Shown piece by piece: positions 61,627 through 64,000 of a stretch of 64,000 nt of DNA. Where the stretch lies: assembly GCA_963693365.1 (NCBI GenBank), contig CAVNZM010000002.1:17360001-17424000 (forward strand), given 5' to 3'. A program made the translations under genes and the position numbers. The notes below the pieces were generated by a model, which worked only from the letters and a program-made list of their open reading frames with translations, searched no databases and was not told where the DNA came from. Source of the DNA: Amoebidium appalachense (Eukaryota > Ichthyosporea). Every line of letters begins with the position of its first letter. Position 1 is the first letter of the stretch.

Positions 61627-62703
61627 CTACTCTTTGCCCGCAGTGACCGTCAGGTTTGCGCACATCTCACTGTCCTGCAGGTTGTAGTCGTTTGCATTTG
61701 CGCAGTAGCTCAGGCAGGCCGAGGTGTCGACATCACACAGCGCCGCATTGGCCTCAGACTGGCACCAATACGACGGGCCCCACGTGCATGCCCGGTTGCC
61801 CACCACCACCTCCGACCCACACACGTTGCCCTTGGCCAGGGCCGGATACTCGTTTGTGTTGTTGCAGTAGGCCTCGCAGGCATCCACCGTCATGTTGCAT
61901 TGCGCTGCATTGGCTGTGGATGCACACCAGAAGGAGGGGCCCCAGGTGCATGGGTTGGCACCCACGGGGTTGCAGATGTCGCTTGCGCTGGCGTTGAAGA
62001 AGCTGTCTGTGTTGTTTGCATCGCAATAGACGTAGCAGTCGGCCACACTCACCCCGCACTGCTCGGCGTTGGCCTTTGACGCACACCAGTAGGACGGCCC
62101 ATGCGTGCAGTTGTCGGTGCCGACGGGGGAGGGCAGGGCGGCACACAGGGTGCTGTTTTCGAGGCTGGGGTACTCGTTTGTGTTTGCGCAAAACGACAAG
62201 CACTCGGCCGGCTGGAACCCGCACTGTGCCGCATTGGCCACGGACGCGCACCAAAACGATGGGCCCCACGTGCATTGGTCGGCACCTGCGGGAGGGCTGC
62301 AGATGTCTCCGTCCTGGATGGACGCATACTCATTTGTGTTTGCACAGTACTTGCTGCACGACTTGACGGGCACCCCACACTCGCGCGCATTGTCCATAGA
62401 CGCGCACCAATAGGACGGGCCCTGCGTGCAGTCGTCTGTGCCTACGCGCTTGTTCGGTATAGCGGCAGAGCAAATGTCGCCGTTCTGGATGTCTGGGTAC
62501 TCCTCAGGGTTTGCGCAATACTTGGCACAACCAGCAAGAGGGAAGTCGCAGCTGGCGGCGTTTTTCTTGGAGGCACACCAATAGGAGGGACCGTAGGTGC
62601 AGGGGTTGCTGCCGACAACAACTGGCGTGGGATCACTGCGGATGGAAGGGGCTGCATGCGCAAGGGCAGCAGCAGCAAGGACAGACACGATCACAGTGGC
62701 CAT
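61627..62703 (-). CDS. Six-repeat saposin-A-type secreted protein, copy 3
   Basis: 358 residues, same architecture as copies 1 and 2 and almost identical to copy 2 (two residue differences in the last 17 positions). It lies 6679 bp from copy 2, compared with 4458 bp between copies 1 and 2. The extra ~2.2 kb matches the size of the 28S-LINE insertion. Upstream sequence is nearly identical to that of copy 2 out to the GA array. Confidence 0.88.
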   Translation of the reverse strand: MATVIVSVLAAAALAHAAPSIRSDPTPVVVGSNPCTYGPSYWCASKKNAASCDFPLAGCAKYCANPEEYPDIQNGDICSAAIPNKRVGTDDCTQGPSYWCASMDNARECGVPVKSCSKYCANTNEYASIQDGDICSPPAGADQCTWGPSFWCASVANAAQCGFQPAECLSFCANTNEYPSLENSTLCAALPSPVGTDNCTHGPSYWCASKANAEQCGVSVADCYVYCDANNTDSFFNASASDICNPVGANPCTWGPSFWCASTANAAQCNMTVDACEAYCNNTNEYPALAKGNVCGSEVVVGNRACTWGPSYWCQSEANAALCDVDTSACLSYCANANDYNLQDSEMCANLTVTAGKE

Positions 62704-62903
62704 GTTGAAAAGCTTTGAATATTGCTGCCCTACAAATACAAGCTACACGCAATTGAAATCAATAAGAGTGTATAAGAAATGTTGGTCGTCGGACTCGGAT
62801 AGGCGAATTGATACTGAGAATTTCTTTGTAGTTGCACTGTTACAAGTTTAGAAGATGAGTTCTGAGTTGTGGTCTGCCTGAAGTGTGCCGCAACATTGAC
62901 GTG

Positions 62904-62933
62904 CTTATATACCACATGAAGTCATCTGATTGG
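62904..62933 (-). promoter_or_regulatory. CCAAT and TATA boxes of saposin-A copy 3
   Basis: Same CCAATCAG/TATATAAG pair as copy 2, about 200 bp before the ATG. Confidence 0.6.
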
Positions 62934-63445
62934 CTTATGTTGTTTGCTTGTCTATTTTTACTGTCCAAGCATTTAAAAGTACGGCACATTCCGAAGTGAT
63001 TTGAATGTGCTGGCAGATCTGCGAGATGACATGATGACATGGTACCAATCAAGGACGACATTGTGTCTGTTGTTTGCCTACAGGCGCAGCAATGGAGTCA
63101 TGGTCTGACCCACATGCACTGCAGGCAAATACTATACACGGTAAGTCGATAAGTAGAAAATTAAAGAGTTGGGAGTAATAAGTATTGGTTTGTTTTCCTC
63201 ATGCCAAGCTTTAGTGAACGTTCCGGCAGCTTGACCTGAAACAGTGGCTCCACAAAACTCTCTTCTATTTTTAGGCACTGCAAACGTGTCAGCCAATCAA
63301 ATGGCCAAAGGATATCAGCGCAGGAATGTGGCGTCCCGCAACGGCGTGCGGCACATCCGACTGCGTCGGCTAGGCTAGGAGCAGCCCAGGGTGTGAAATT
63401 CGTGTTTGGCTGGTACGCCTGGATGGCTCGCGGGGGCGGCTTTCC

Positions 63446-63483
63446 CAAGGCCTCCTAAATAGCACACCATTTAGGAGGCCTTG
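63446..63483. mobile_element. 38-bp perfect hairpin insertion with 8-bp target duplication
   Basis: CAAGGCCTCCTAAAT and its exact reverse complement flank an 8-base loop (AGCACACC). On each side stands GGCTTTCC (63438-63445 and 63484-63491). The paralogous site upstream of copy 2 (near 56760) has a single GGCTTTCC and no hairpin. An 8-bp duplication points to hAT-like transposition of a minimal inverted-repeat element. Confidence 0.75.
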
Positions 63484-63779
63484 GGCTTTCCTAACCCCAA
63501 AAAATGTGGAAACATTTTCGAAATCTAAGGACAAGTTCGTGGCCATAAACTCCGTAATCTCGCAGCCTGCAGCAGCATCACTGAAGTCCGGATCCAGTTG
63601 TCCAGATATACATACAGGATCACCATATGTAGAAGCGTGAACCCCCGGGTTTGCAAATGATAATAATGATAATTGAATATATGACCACGGTCGGAGTGAG
63701 ATAAGGGGAAACAGAGGGAGACAGCCTTTTTGATTTACATTTAGACAGAGAGAGAGACAGAGATGGAAGTTCTAGAGAG

Positions 63780-63964
63780 AGGGAGTAGGCCTAGCTCGAC
63801 CTCGAGGAGGTGCACGTGAGTGAGGAAGGCAAGGAGGAGGGGAAGCGGCCACGAGATCTGACAGTGATGGAAGGGGTACATGGGGGGGGGGGGGGGGGGG
63901 GAGGGAGAAGAGAAAGGGACAGAGGGAAAGAGAGAAAAAGAGAGAGAAAGAAACTTGCGTGCGT

Positions 63965-64000
<36 letters not shown>
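63780..64000. repeat. GA-rich array upstream of saposin-A copy 3 (cut by window end)
   Basis: CTCGACCTCGAGGAGGTGC, poly-G at 63882-63900, then GA repeats running off the end of the window, as at copies 1 and 2. Confidence 0.9.

Overview
The window is eukaryotic nuclear DNA. Its genes are split by spliceosomal introns, and it carries several non-LTR retrotransposon fragments, tRNA-like Pol III boxes, a 28S rRNA fragment and an extreme load of microsatellites and homopolymers ((CA)n, (GT)n, (GA)n, poly-C/poly-G). The gene set (MOV10-type helicase, LON-domain protein, RNase T2, secreted beta-helix protein, saposin-A-repeat proteins) suits a unicellular opisthokont-like protist or early-diverging fungus. 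I cannot name the species.

Layout. 1-3.4 kb: an unrecognised minus-strand gene, rebuilt from five phase-compatible exons, that runs off the left edge. 5.3-6.1 kb: a single-exon secreted RNase T2. 6.4-10.9 kb: mostly repeats. 11.0-12.9 kb: a minus-strand two-exon secreted beta-helix protein. 13.8-16.1 kb: a 5'-truncated minus-strand LINE with an RNase H domain; three more 3'-end pieces of related elements lie at 17.6, 18.2 and 29.1 kb. 16.9 kb: a tRNA-like Pol III unit. 18.8-19.4 kb: a fold-back element. 21.5-27.6 kb: an eight-exon LON substrate-binding-domain gene with a piggyBac-like MITE in its last long intron. 30.9-49.6 kb: a 24-exon MOV10/SDE3-type RNA helicase (about 964 aa) whose introns are packed with microsatellites and copies of a repeat ending in poly-C. 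50.5-62.7 kb: three near-identical minus-strand genes for a six-repeat saposin-A-type secreted protein, each with a CCAAT/TATA promoter and an upstream GA-rich array. Between copies 2 and 3 lies a chimera of the 28S rRNA 3' end joined to a decayed LINE.

The genes share no obvious pathway. RNase T2, the beta-helix protein and the saposin-A proteins are all predicted to be secreted. The helicase belongs to a family that restrains retroelements elsewhere, and it lies in a retroelement-rich locus. Exon boundaries were inferred by eye from GT/AG signals, codon phase and family resemblance, and no search was run.
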